Shown piece by piece: positions 8,301-13,606 of a DNA stretch of 18,026 nt. The stretch is from positions 1 to 18,026 of the forward strand of contig CAKSFK010000026.1 in NCBI GenBank assembly GCA_934454655.1. The letters run 5' to 3'. The position numbers and the translations under genes were made by a program. Numbering within the stretch: position 1 is the stretch's first letter; each line of letters opens with the position of its first letter. Origin of the DNA: an uncultured Eubacteriales bacterium. Its GTDB lineage: Bacteria; Bacillota; Clostridia; Oscillospirales; Acutalibacteraceae. The notes under the pieces are model-generated. The model was not told where the DNA came from. It saw only the letters and a list, made by a program, of their open reading frames with translations, and did not search any database.

Positions 8301-9955
8301 ACCGTGCTGAACGTCTCACCGTCACCTCCGAGGGTATATGCCTGGCGCCACACCTTAGTGCCCTTCGCGTCGGTTGCCTGACCGTCATAGTCCACATTTA
8401 TGCTGCCGCCCTCAACAATCACTTTTAAGGATCTCTGAATCCTGCCGGTAATTGTGCCCGCCATGAAATCCACCGTGCCGCCGCCTCTTATGTCCAGCCC
8501 GTTCACAACGCCCAGCCCGTAAATTCTGAGGGTCGCGCCGCTTTTAACCTCTATTGGTTTAGTAAAGTTATAGGTTTTGCCTTCGGAGAACTCCAACAGC
8601 AATTCGCCCGATTCTACCGTAATTGCGGGAATCTTGCCGCTTTCTGTATAAGGATCCAGCTTATGGTCGCCCGAAACGGAGTGAATGCTGAAATCGGTGT
8701 TTTTTATAATAAGATCATTAAGGTTAAGCGTACCCGAATAAGAATTTATAGCCAACGTCGGATGATTGTAATACGACCAATATGTGCCGCTGCCGACCTT
8801 GCGCAGATATATTCCGTCGCGCCCGTAGGCGGCATATTCCAAGTATTTCTCGTAGCCGTCTTTGCTTACAGCGGTGGTAATACCCGCTACGCCGTCCGCT
8901 AAGTTGGGGTCGCCCGGTATCACTCTCTGTATACCGTCGGGGTTTGCCTTTTCCACACCGGCGCGCAATACTCCGCTGCCCTTGAAATTGATTGTTCCTT
9001 TGCTCGGAAAGATATAGCAGATACCGGCGGAGCGGAGATAGCTTTTCTGTTCTGAGCCTTGTTTTACAAACGCTTCGACAACGCCGCCGCCCGATATATT
9101 CAGAGTTTCTGCATTAATACCCACGTTTGCGGGAACTGAAACAGTCGGTTTTTCGCCCTGCGCGTAGCTTATAGCGGTCAGCTTACCGCCGTAAACATTT
9201 ATAGTTCCGTCGCAGTAAATACCGCTGATGCCGTAGTCGTCCGTATTGCTGTCTCGCTCTATTACGGAATAAACCTCTGAGGTATCATATATATCTATAC
9301 TTTTAGAGGCATGAATCGGGGTATTATACATAAGTTTCATCGCCCCGCCGTAGCCGCAGGTTGCGTTGATTTTGGTTCCGCCCTTGACGATGAGACGCTG
9401 CACATCAATACAATTGGTATATGCGCCCATCATAATTCCGCCTGTGCAGCCGTCCATAGTGAGTTTGGAGGCGGAAATCCCCCTTAGGTTTGTGTAAACC
9501 TTCAGCCTTGCCGAGCCTGTTACAGTCACATTGCCGTTAGGATTGTAAATTCCGTAAAACGTATTATATGAGTCCGTGTTGCCTATCCGTTCAGCCGCAT
9601 GACCGCTGATGTACGGGTCCCCTATGGTGCTTTCCTTGCCTTCCAGCCTGATATTCAGGTTCATACTGTTTTCAACACGAATAAAAGCATAGTAATATAC
9701 CTTGGTTTCCGAATCATATTTAATGATAGTCGCTTTATCCGCCACATCGCTTATAAAGCCGTTGAGCGTCAGCGTATTTGTGCTCGGATCGAATTTCCAG
9801 CCCTCTCCCGAGAGCTTATCACTTGTAACCCGCTTGCCGCCGACATCAAGACCGTAGTCAACGGCATCGGCGCTTGTTTGCAGCACTAAAGCTGCCGCGG
9901 CAGTAAGCGCCGCAATGAAGACCGAAACCAGGTTTAAAAACAGCCGTTTCTTCAT
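5327..9955 (-). CDS. giant secreted multidomain protein with beta-helix-like, Ig-like, CxxC-repeat and dockerin-like regions
   Basis: The 1542-residue product begins MKKRLFLNLVSVF followed by a hydrophobic run to about ADA31, a typical signal peptide, so it is exported. Residues about 35-60 (SGEGWKFDPSTNTLTLNGF) and later GG-containing beta strands (GGKLTAIS, ISGGGVVEAF, VEGGSINVDY) up to about 600 suggest a right-handed beta-helix-like or adhesin-like half. About 610-1030 contains Ig-like modules, clearest at about 820-912 (EQPQSQTVKYPASATLSV then YQWQVAK). Residues 1032-1345 hold four repeats with C-x3-A-x-C-x2-CG-x2-YGE-x-DPN-x-H. Residues about 1415-1473 form a dockerin-like pair of calcium loops (DIDNDGKID; DLNGDEVADIRD). 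A tail of about 70 residues follows; no LPXTG anchor or S-layer domain is seen. The gene starts one base after the tetR stop and has a GGAGG ribosome site inside tetR. The role, perhaps surface adhesion or polysaccharide association, is inferred. Confidence 0.9.
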   Translation of the reverse strand: MKKRLFLNLVSVFIAALTAAAALVLQTSADAVDYGLDVGGKRVTSDKLSGEGWKFDPSTNTLTLNGFISDVADKATIIKYDSETKVYYYAFIRVENSMNLNIRLEGKESTIGDPYISGHAAERIGNTDSYNTFYGIYNPNGNVTVTGSARLKVYTNLRGISASKLTMDGCTGGIMMGAYTNCIDVQRLIVKGGTKINATCGYGGAMKLMYNTPIHASKSIDIYDTSEVYSVIERDSNTDDYGISGIYCDGTINVYGGKLTAISYAQGEKPTVSVPANVGINAETLNISGGGVVEAFVKQGSEQKSYLRSAGICYIFPSKGTINFKGSGVLRAGVEKANPDGIQRVIPGDPNLADGVAGITTAVSKDGYEKYLEYAAYGRDGIYLRKVGSGTYWSYYNHPTLAINSYSGTLNLNDLIIKNTDFSIHSVSGDHKLDPYTESGKIPAITVESGELLLEFSEGKTYNFTKPIEVKSGATLRIYGLGVVNGLDIRGGGTVDFMAGTITGRIQRSLKVIVEGGSINVDYDGQATDAKGTKVWRQAYTLGGDGETFSTVTQISVKNDRLYFRPGIYPIDGKMVYLWMQSPEELESLSATPSGSSSQVTLKGQPGNPLWLTSSQSIEAYSRSLYTATPGMTVNIQPFANAPTAEQMKDYKLIWSYSDDDMNWTTINNPNCDSECRLIYTVPNETWKNRSFRCELRTADTNLQVGVYTAVLHIFNPKLICENSFSEGKMTTLALTEEILPPDGQSAGFNYIRWYINKGDGNFNLHEESNGKERYSFKVTEDMDGWVYRCVATQTDGTNVTGELAAEITVNVTDRWVKLTEQPQSQTVKYPASATLSVKAKYAEKYQWQVAKRSYAGEDVPFEDIEGANGEKYVFSASSSDVYVSTAHYAYRCVVSNNFSNVISNEVTLTLLYNPFFEGWKGQRFTAVEGDSLLFESDILPGNPIVATSVCWQVRKAGTSENVNISEIEELRGNYTEEYISQTANGITYYTKCSLRVDKATVDMSGWIFLCELTYGEESSKTYADFYLTVNTKCRQNGHDWLAATCTAPETCSRCGITQGEMLPHTGGKATCREPARCEKCGNLYGEIDRNTHPDDATDVWNVEDWQDNAGHHSKWSCCGQPKYPYEYHKWEEGICTVCGCICEHPVSSPANCHERARCHTCGIEYGQIDPDNHDFYPSGTYTSGKKDPTCTENGYTGDTVCWNCRNVVDRGTVIPAKGHSDSWPATCEDAAWCSVCSSRFGEPDPNNHSKPWTEYYVKTETTHEQHWECCSTVITGPHDFDVNGVCKVCMYGCRHTGGEANCVEPAHCEKCGDMYGELDPNSHQNYYFREEDGVYTQICKCGAVLYKASASDVNYIGGNAAGNIIAVGVKSVDGISAVGCEITVIYNDGKGGYCDSASEYINAKALNQKPWLAFRDRVYYCDIDNDGKIDKAADMAALKKQLLCGNTAENADLNGDEVADIRDLVRFKKIASDVETEVDVQYEDYTYAFNINESVSLENVQSLYCKPYFVKDGYRLYGAEIEVNIGNTDAENADKTDQTGT

Positions 9956-9956
9956 T

Positions 9957-10556
9957 TTATTTTACCTCCGTAAAATCAGTATTTTTATATTTATCGGCAA
10001 ACAAGCCAACCGCCTGCTTTAATATTTCCATCTGACTTTTTAAATAGTATTCATCCTCAAACATGGCATAGTGCACGCACGCGCGGACGAGAATGAAGAT
10101 AAGCGGAGTCAGCACTCCCGACGGAATTCCGAGTTTCGTCTCAAGCCGTTTTGCGTATTCGGTATACCTCTTGTCAACGCCCTCAAAAAACTTCTTCCCA
10201 TATTCAATATATTTCGGGTGGGTATATACCTGATACATTAATCGGTATTTTTTTCCGTGCTTTTTTGCCGTCCAGTACGGTATCTCATCAATAAAGCGCA
10301 TAAGCTCCTCGGGGTCGGTAGGCGCTTTTGCCATAAAATCATCCTCCACCTTTGCCATACAGTGGGCAGTGGACTGAATTATCATATCATCAAGATTTTC
10401 AAAATACAGATACAGTGTGGCGGAGTTGCATTCGCAAGCCTGAGCTATTGCTTTTATGCCGACGCCGGACAGTCCGTTCTCGGCGTAACATTCAAAGCAT
10501 TTCTCCATTAACTCGGTCTTTCTTGCCTGTCGCTGTTCTTCGTTTACGGTACGCAA
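9957..10556 (-). CDS. TetR/AcrR-family transcriptional regulator
   Basis: The 199-residue product has the TetR layout: an N-terminal DNA-binding domain with the helix-turn-helix at about residues 33-52 (GIKAIAQACECNSATLYLYF, then ENLDDM) and an all-helical C-terminal ligand/dimer domain of unknown specificity. The start is a TTG, preceded by AAAGGT at a rather long spacing of about 10 bases; the next ATG (residue 17) would remove the start of the first helix and has no ribosome site. It is the promoter-proximal gene of a two-gene unit, and its TAA is one base from the ATG of the giant secreted protein, so it may control itself and that protein. No ligand or efflux pump gene is nearby. Confidence 0.9.
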   Translation of the reverse strand: MRTVNEEQRQARKTELMEKCFECYAENGLSGVGIKAIAQACECNSATLYLYFENLDDMIIQSTAHCMAKVEDDFMAKAPTDPEELMRFIDEIPYWTAKKHGKKYRLMYQVYTHPKYIEYGKKFFEGVDKRYTEYAKRLETKLGIPSGVLTPLIFILVRACVHYAMFEDEYYLKSQMEILKQAVGLFADKYKNTDFTEVK

Positions 10557-10594
10557 TTATCGTCTTACCTTTCAATAACTAATCGTTCATTTAT

Positions 10595-10623
10595 ATAATA
10601 GCATATTGCCGACGCTTTTGCAA
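10595..10623 (-). promoter_or_regulatory. promoter of the tetR / secreted-protein unit
   Basis: On the minus strand TTGCAA (10618-10623) and TATTAT (10595-10600) are separated by 17 bp. Transcription would start near 10588, about 32 bases before the TTG start. No other promoter is obvious for the downstream giant gene, supporting co-transcription. Confidence 0.6.
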
Positions 10624-10636
10624 CACCTAATTTGCC

Positions 10637-10668
10637 CTAAAAATAAAAAAAGCGGCGTTGCCGCCGCT
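10637..10668 (-). terminator. intrinsic terminator of the ribbon-helix-helix gene
   Basis: Read leftward, the GC stem AGCGGCG/CGCCGCT (7 bp, four-base loop) is followed by a long T tract, TTTTTTTATTTTT. It lies about 70 bases beyond the stop of the ribbon-helix-helix gene and upstream of the tetR promoter, so it separates the two leftward units. Confidence 0.9.
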
Positions 10669-10736
10669 GAGTATATCAAAAAATTTTATTGACAAGGGAA
10701 AGTGAAGAATGATTTACAGCCATACCGACAAAACCG

Positions 10737-10931
10737 TCACACAGTTCCGTCTTTATTACTTCGGAAATCTATTTTGCCGTGCTCCTCTTCAAATTCTCTT
10801 ATACATTTTCTTATTAAATACAATACCTCGCCGTTTGCGGAACGACCCTCGTACTTTGAGATATAGTGAAGCTTGTAATGAAGTTCCGGGTCAATTTCCA
10901 GCCCTAAATGCTTATTATTTTTATTTCTCAT
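10737..10931 (-). CDS. Arc-type ribbon-helix-helix DNA-binding protein
   Basis: The 64-residue product fits the Arc/MetJ-type ribbon-helix-helix fold: a short DNA-contacting strand at residues 8-13 (HLGLEI), helix A at about 15-27 (ELHYKLHYISKYE), the turn EGRSANGEV and helix B at about 34-50 (VLYLIRKCIREFEEEH). Proteins of this kind bind DNA as dimers and usually autoregulate, often as antitoxins or as small phage or mobile-element repressors. It is transcribed away from the 57-residue Cys protein gene. The AT-rich palindromes between the two are natural operator candidates. No recognisable toxin is adjacent. The ribosome site (GGTGATGG) is moderate and overlaps the region just before the ATG. 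Confidence 0.85.
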   Translation of the reverse strand: MRNKNNKHLGLEIDPELHYKLHYISKYEGRSANGEVLYLIRKCIREFEEEHGKIDFRSNKDGTV

Positions 10932-10942
10932 ACCATCACCGC

Positions 10943-10970
10943 AATCTTAAATTAAGTAGATTTTAAGATT
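10943..10970. promoter_or_regulatory. operator candidate 1, inverted repeat with CTTAAATTAAGTA
   Basis: The inverted repeat AATCTTAAA ... TTTAAGATT has 9-bp arms and a 10-base centre. It contains the short palindrome CTTAA-A-TTAAG (10946-10956) and the first copy of CTTAAATTAAGTA. It covers the expected start of the leftward transcript from the -10 at 10968-10973, fitting autorepression of the ribbon-helix-helix gene. Confidence 0.55.
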
Positions 10971-10985
10971 ATACTGTGATATAAT
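10968..10985. promoter_or_regulatory. back-to-back -10 elements of the divergent promoters
   Basis: A leftward TATAAT occupies 10968-10973, and a rightward TATAAT occupies 10980-10985 preceded by TGA, an extended -10. The -35 regions are weak on both sides. The rightward start would be near 10992, about 43 bases before the Cys-protein ATG, and exactly where palindrome 2 begins. A second rightward option is TTGTCA-16-TATACT ending at 11014. Confidence 0.5.
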
Positions 10986-10991
10986 GTTGTC

Positions 10992-11014
10992 AGTATACTT
11001 AAATTAAGTATACT
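10992..11014. promoter_or_regulatory. operator candidate 2, perfect 23-bp palindrome
   Basis: The arms AGTATACTTAA and TTAAGTATACT are perfectly complementary around one central A. The second copy of CTTAAATTAAGTA starts at 10998, 52 bp (about five helical turns) from the copy at 10946. It sits between the rightward extended -10 and the ribosome site of the Cys-protein gene. Confidence 0.65.
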
Positions 11015-11034
11015 AAAACGAAAGGAATGATATT

Positions 11035-11208
11035 ATGCAATGTGCAAATTTTTTATGCTTTTACGAAAAATCAGGTAAGTGTATACCGGATGATATAACG
11101 CTTAATGAATGCGGATATTGCAGAGAATGTATTTACATAAATGTTGACAAAAAAGAATTAAGCCGTCTTAAAAAAGAAACAACAGAAAGTGTTGAAAAGG
11201 ATTACTAA
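11035..11208 (+). CDS. 57-residue six-cysteine small protein
   Basis: The ORF reads ATG to TAA, starting MQCANFLCFYEKSGKC. AAAGGA precedes the ATG at a suitable distance. Six cysteines lie at 3, 8, 16, 26, 29 and 32, the last three spaced CxxCxxC, which suggests metal binding (zinc or iron-sulfur; inference). The C-terminal third is Lys/Glu-rich and helical. There is no signal peptide or membrane segment. The sequence recalls uncharacterised small clostridial proteins with ITLNE-x-G-x-C-x2-C-type cores; I cannot name a family. It is divergent from the ribbon-helix-helix gene and shares its operator region. The base composition is visibly AT-richer than the flanking large genes, hinting at horizontal origin. 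Confidence 0.75.
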   Translation: MQCANFLCFYEKSGKCIPDDITLNECGYCRECIYINVDKKELSRLKKETTESVEKDY

Positions 11209-11263
11209 ATGTTTTTCACGAGCAGGATAAATTGAAAATAACTGTACCGACAAAGCAAAATCA

Positions 11264-11281
11264 ACCGCCCCTAAGGGCGGT
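11264..11281 (-). terminator. hairpin between the convergent small Cys-rich genes
   Basis: ACCGCCC/GGGCGGT (7 bp) encloses CTAA. Read leftward it is followed by TTGATTTTGCTTTG, so it mainly serves the 47-residue gene. It may also stop rightward transcripts from the 57-residue gene, whose stop is 55 bases away. Confidence 0.75.
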
Positions 11282-11307
11282 CGAATTTGCGGTTTTCGCT
11301 ATGGATA

Positions 11308-11451
11308 TCAGCAGCAGCCGCAGTTGTTGTTATCGCAACCGCATCCGTTGCCGCAGCCGCCGAATCCGCAGCCGCCGCAGCATACGAGTATAAGCACCAG
11401 AATAAGGATCCAGGTGCAGCTGTTTCCGCCGAAGCAATTGTTGTTACACAT
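11308..11451 (-). CDS. 47-residue Cys/Gly-rich membrane microprotein
   Basis: The ORF begins MCNNNCFGGNSCTW, continues with the hydrophobic ILILVLILV (residues 15-23), and ends in a Gly/Cys/Asn-rich tail with CCGGCG, GCGC and CGCC. There are 12 cysteines in 47 residues. An excellent ribosome site, AAAGGAGG, lies seven bases or so before the ATG. Composition resembles the clostridial proteins labelled chorion-class high-cysteine proteins, and more loosely the small Gly-rich spore-associated proteins of bacilli. One membrane helix with a Cys-rich tail is predicted. The function is unknown; a spore or envelope role is an inference supported weakly by the upstream CATAGTAT element. A terminator-type hairpin lies 27 bases after the stop. 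Confidence 0.8.
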   Translation of the reverse strand: MCNNNCFGGNSCTWILILVLILVCCGGCGFGGCGNGCGCDNNNCGCC

Positions 11452-11481
11452 TAAGAAAACCTCCTTTTCTGTTTTCATCAC

Positions 11482-11508
11482 ATACTATGCCGCAAGATTC
11501 CTATACGT
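11482..11508 (-). promoter_or_regulatory. possible mother-cell sporulation (sigma-K/E-like) promoter
   Basis: On the minus strand AC is followed after 17 bases by CATAGTAT, close to the sigma-K pattern AC-N17-CATANNNTA (last position G instead of A). It would give a leader of about 24 bases before the ATG at 11451. No good sigma-A promoter is visible upstream of this gene. The pattern carries little information, so this is tentative. Confidence 0.3.
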
Positions 11509-11542
11509 TACAGACAAAGGGAAAAATTGTTTTCAAAAAATA

Positions 11543-11559
11543 TTTGACTTTTACTGACC
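11543..11559 (-). promoter_or_regulatory. CtsR operator 1, overlapping the ctsR -35
   Basis: On the minus strand the sequence is GGTCAGTAAAAGTCAAA, two heptads separated by three bases as in the CtsR consensus GGTCAAA-NAN-GGTCAAA. It spans the -35 and the start of the spacer, so bound CtsR would block RNA polymerase. Confidence 0.85.
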
Positions 11560-11572
11560 TTTGATGTATAAT
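11544..11572 (+). promoter_or_regulatory. sigma-A promoter of the ctsR-mcsA-mcsB-clpC operon
   Basis: TTGACT (11544-11549) and TATAAT (11567-11572) are 17 bp apart. Transcription should begin near 11579, about 30 bases before the ctsR ATG. It is bracketed by two CtsR-type boxes, so it should be off at normal temperature and induced by heat or protein stress. No sigma-B-like site was seen. Confidence 0.9.
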
Positions 11573-11575
11573 CAT

Positions 11576-11592
11576 AGTCAGTAAAGGTCAAT
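11576..11592 (+). promoter_or_regulatory. CtsR operator 2, at the transcription start
   Basis: The sequence AGTCAGTAAAGGTCAAT has two CtsR-type heptads three bases apart, in the opposite orientation to operator 1. It covers the predicted start site just upstream of the ribosome site GAGAGGAG. Confidence 0.8.
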
Positions 11593-11608
11593 GAGAGGAG
11601 CGTTAATT

Positions 11609-12064
11609 ATGAGAATGAGTGACCTGATAACTGCCGAGATTATTAAAATGCTTAACGAGTCCGACGTTAACACCGCGGAGATACAGCGCAACGAGTTTGC
11701 GAACAGTATGGGCTGCGCCCCAAGCCAGATAAATTACGTGCTTTCCTCGCGGTTTACGCCGGAACACGGCTATATGATTGAGAGTCGCCGTGGCGGCGGC
11801 GGATACATCAGAATCCACCGCGTGGTATTAACGCATACAACGGCGCTTATGCACATAATTAATTCCATAGGCGATTCGGTAGATGCCATGACCACCAGAA
11901 TAACACTTGAAAACTGCATTGAGTCCGGAATAATCACACCGAGTACCGCAAAGCTTATCGCGGCGGCGGTTTCCGGCAGTGTTATGCAAACCGTTTCCGT
12001 TGAAATGAGGGACAATTTACGCGCCGCGATTTTAAAGCAGATGCTGCTTACCCAAATTGACTGA
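11609..12064 (+). CDS. ctsR: transcriptional repressor CtsR
   Basis: CtsR represses class III heat-shock genes (clp and its own operon) in Bacillota and is released by heat through its glycine-rich wing. The 151-residue product begins MRMSDLITAEIIKML, has the helix-turn-helix at about residues 26-50 (QRNEFANSMGCAPSQINYVL) and the diagnostic RRGGGGYIRI wing at 60-69, including the arginine next to the tetraglycine loop that reads the operator and is phosphorylated by McsB in bacilli. The C-terminal half forms the dimerisation domain. I chose the ATG at 11609 because GAGAGGAG lies nine bases upstream; the ATG at 11591 overlaps operator 2. Its end (12064) is 16 bases before mcsA. Confidence 0.96.
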   Translation: MRMSDLITAEIIKMLNESDVNTAEIQRNEFANSMGCAPSQINYVLSSRFTPEHGYMIESRRGGGGYIRIHRVVLTHTTALMHIINSIGDSVDAMTTRITLENCIESGIITPSTAKLIAAAVSGSVMQTVSVEMRDNLRAAILKQMLLTQID

Positions 12065-12080
12065 CACGGGGGATAATTTT

Positions 12081-12575
12081 ATGATTTGCGACAAATGCGG
12101 CAAAGCGCCCGCAACAACACACATTAAACAGATAATCAACGGAATTGTAACCGACCGCGCTTTGTGCGACAGCTGTGCCGCCGAGGAAGGTATCGGTCAG
12201 GTTTTAGGCGGCGGTCTTTCCGAAATGCTTTCAAAATTTTTCGGGGACATTGCGGGAACAGCCGAAAGGCAGAACGCCCTGCGCTGTCCCGTGTGCGGTT
12301 CAAGCTTTTCCGATATTGCAAAGACCGGCAAGGCAGGCTGTGCGGAATGTTACAGGACGTTTTACAGTGATTTGTACCCCTATTTAAAAAGAGTTCACGG
12401 TAATGTGGCGCACGCCGGCAAAATACCGAACAGCGCGCCGCTTGCCGTAAGGCAGAGCGAGGATACGCCCGACAGCCTTCGTATGGAGATGAACCGCCTG
12501 GTAAGCGAGGAGCGCTTTGAAGAGGCGGCTAAGGTCAGGGACAAAATAAAGGAATTAGAGGGTAAAAAAGAATGA
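12081..12575 (+). CDS. mcsA: McsA, activator of protein-arginine kinase McsB
   Basis: McsA is a zinc-binding partner needed for McsB kinase activity. The 164-residue product has two four-cysteine sets, C3/C6 with C29/C32 and C69/C72 with C87/C90, matching the two zinc-finger modules of the family, and a C-terminal UVR domain at about 130-163 (RLVSEERFEEAAKVRDKIKEL). I chose the ATG at 12081, preceded by GGGGGAT; an in-frame TTG at 12057 would overlap ctsR. The stop codon overlaps the mcsB ATG (ATGA), so the two products are probably made in a coupled way. Confidence 0.95.
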   Translation: MICDKCGKAPATTHIKQIINGIVTDRALCDSCAAEEGIGQVLGGGLSEMLSKFFGDIAGTAERQNALRCPVCGSSFSDIAKTGKAGCAECYRTFYSDLYPYLKRVHGNVAHAGKIPNSAPLAVRQSEDTPDSLRMEMNRLVSEERFEEAAKVRDKIKELEGKKE

Positions 12576-13576
12576 GCAGCTGGTATAACGACAACACCGG
12601 CGCAGGCGGCATTGCCGTAAGTACGAGAATACGCCTTGCGCGCAATCTGCCGGGCATTCCGTTTCCCGCCGGAATGAGCAACAGCGAACGGGTGCGCCTT
12701 AACGAAACCGTGAAAGCGGCGATAGAAAACAGCAACACCCCGTTTTCCAAAAATCTTAAATATATAGATATGCTTTCCGTTCCCGAAAACGAGGCGGCGG
12801 CAATGGCGGCAAGGCACATAATAAGCCCCGAATTTGCAGAGGACACCCGCCCCCGCGCGGTAATATTATCGGATGATGAGAGCATAAGCATAATGGTAGG
12901 CGAAGAGGACCACGTAAGAATACAGGTAATTACGGGCGGAATGAACTTAGGCGCCGCTTATGACACCGCCTGCCTTATCGACGACCTGCTTTACGGCACT
13001 CTGCATTTCGCATTTGACAAAAAGCTGGGTTTTCTTACCGCCTGCCCCACTAACCTCGGCACAGGACTCAGAGCCTCGGTAATGCTGCATTTGCCGGTGT
13101 GCGAATCGTCGGGCGAAATTCCCGCTCTTTCGGACGCTGTTTCAAAAATAGGCTTCACCGTTCGCGGAATATACGGCGAAGGCAGCCGTTCCGCCGCCGC
13201 TATGTACCAAGTATCAAATCAGATAACGCTTGGCATAAGCGAAAAAAACGCAATCGGAAATCTTGAAATAATAACCTCCCAGTTAATGCAAAAGGAAACC
13301 GAAAAGCGAGCGGAGCTTAACCGCATACAGCTTGAGGATATGTGTTTCAGAGCGCTCGGAATACTTGAAAACTGCCGAATTCTCAAGAACTCCGAAATGA
13401 TGAATTTGCTTTCGGCGATTAAGCTTGGTATCGATATGGGCATAATAGATAAGAAAATCAACCCGGTAAGGCTTATGATAGAGGGTCAGCCCAATATGCT
13501 TGTTAAAAAATACGGCATTATGAAGCCGGACGAGGAACCTATTTACCGCGCGGGCTTTATAAGAGAAAATCTTTAA
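12572..13576 (+). CDS. mcsB: protein-arginine kinase McsB
   Basis: McsB phosphorylates arginines on misfolded proteins and on CtsR; the mark delivers substrates to ClpC-ClpP. The 334-residue product carries the guanidino-kinase signatures STRIRLARNLPG near residue 10, CPTNLGTGLRASVMLHLP with the active-site-region cysteine C158 (C167 in B. subtilis), and GIYGEGSRSAAAMYQVSNQITLG. It is about 30 residues shorter than B. subtilis McsB. Near the C-terminus the pArg-sensing RDxxRA motif of characterised McsB enzymes appears as EPIYRA, losing the Arg-Asp pair. The ATG overlaps the mcsA stop by four bases. CtsR-controlled. Confidence 0.95.
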   Translation: MSSWYNDNTGAGGIAVSTRIRLARNLPGIPFPAGMSNSERVRLNETVKAAIENSNTPFSKNLKYIDMLSVPENEAAAMAARHIISPEFAEDTRPRAVILSDDESISIMVGEEDHVRIQVITGGMNLGAAYDTACLIDDLLYGTLHFAFDKKLGFLTACPTNLGTGLRASVMLHLPVCESSGEIPALSDAVSKIGFTVRGIYGEGSRSAAAMYQVSNQITLGISEKNAIGNLEIITSQLMQKETEKRAELNRIQLEDMCFRALGILENCRILKNSEMMNLLSAIKLGIDMGIIDKKINPVRLMIEGQPNMLVKKYGIMKPDEEPIYRAGFIRENL

Positions 13577-13606
13577 TATTCGGCACGCAAAGTCAGGAGA
13601 TGCGGA

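Noticed and set aside
10560..10590. Possible TetR operator upstream of tetR
   Set aside because: The best dyad (AAC-gatta-GTT) is only three strong pairs; chance level.
10689..10694. TTGACA on the plus strand
   Set aside because: No -10 element occurs at 15-19 bp downstream and no plus-strand gene follows.
10709..10966. Plus-strand ORF of 85 residues preceded by GGGAAAG
   Set aside because: It covers the ribbon-helix-helix gene in antisense; the minus-strand product has a clear fold, promoter and terminator, this one has none.
12057..12080. Upstream TTG start for mcsA
   Set aside because: It would overlap ctsR and has no ribosome site, while the ATG at 12081 has GGGGGAT and gives the normal McsA N-terminus.
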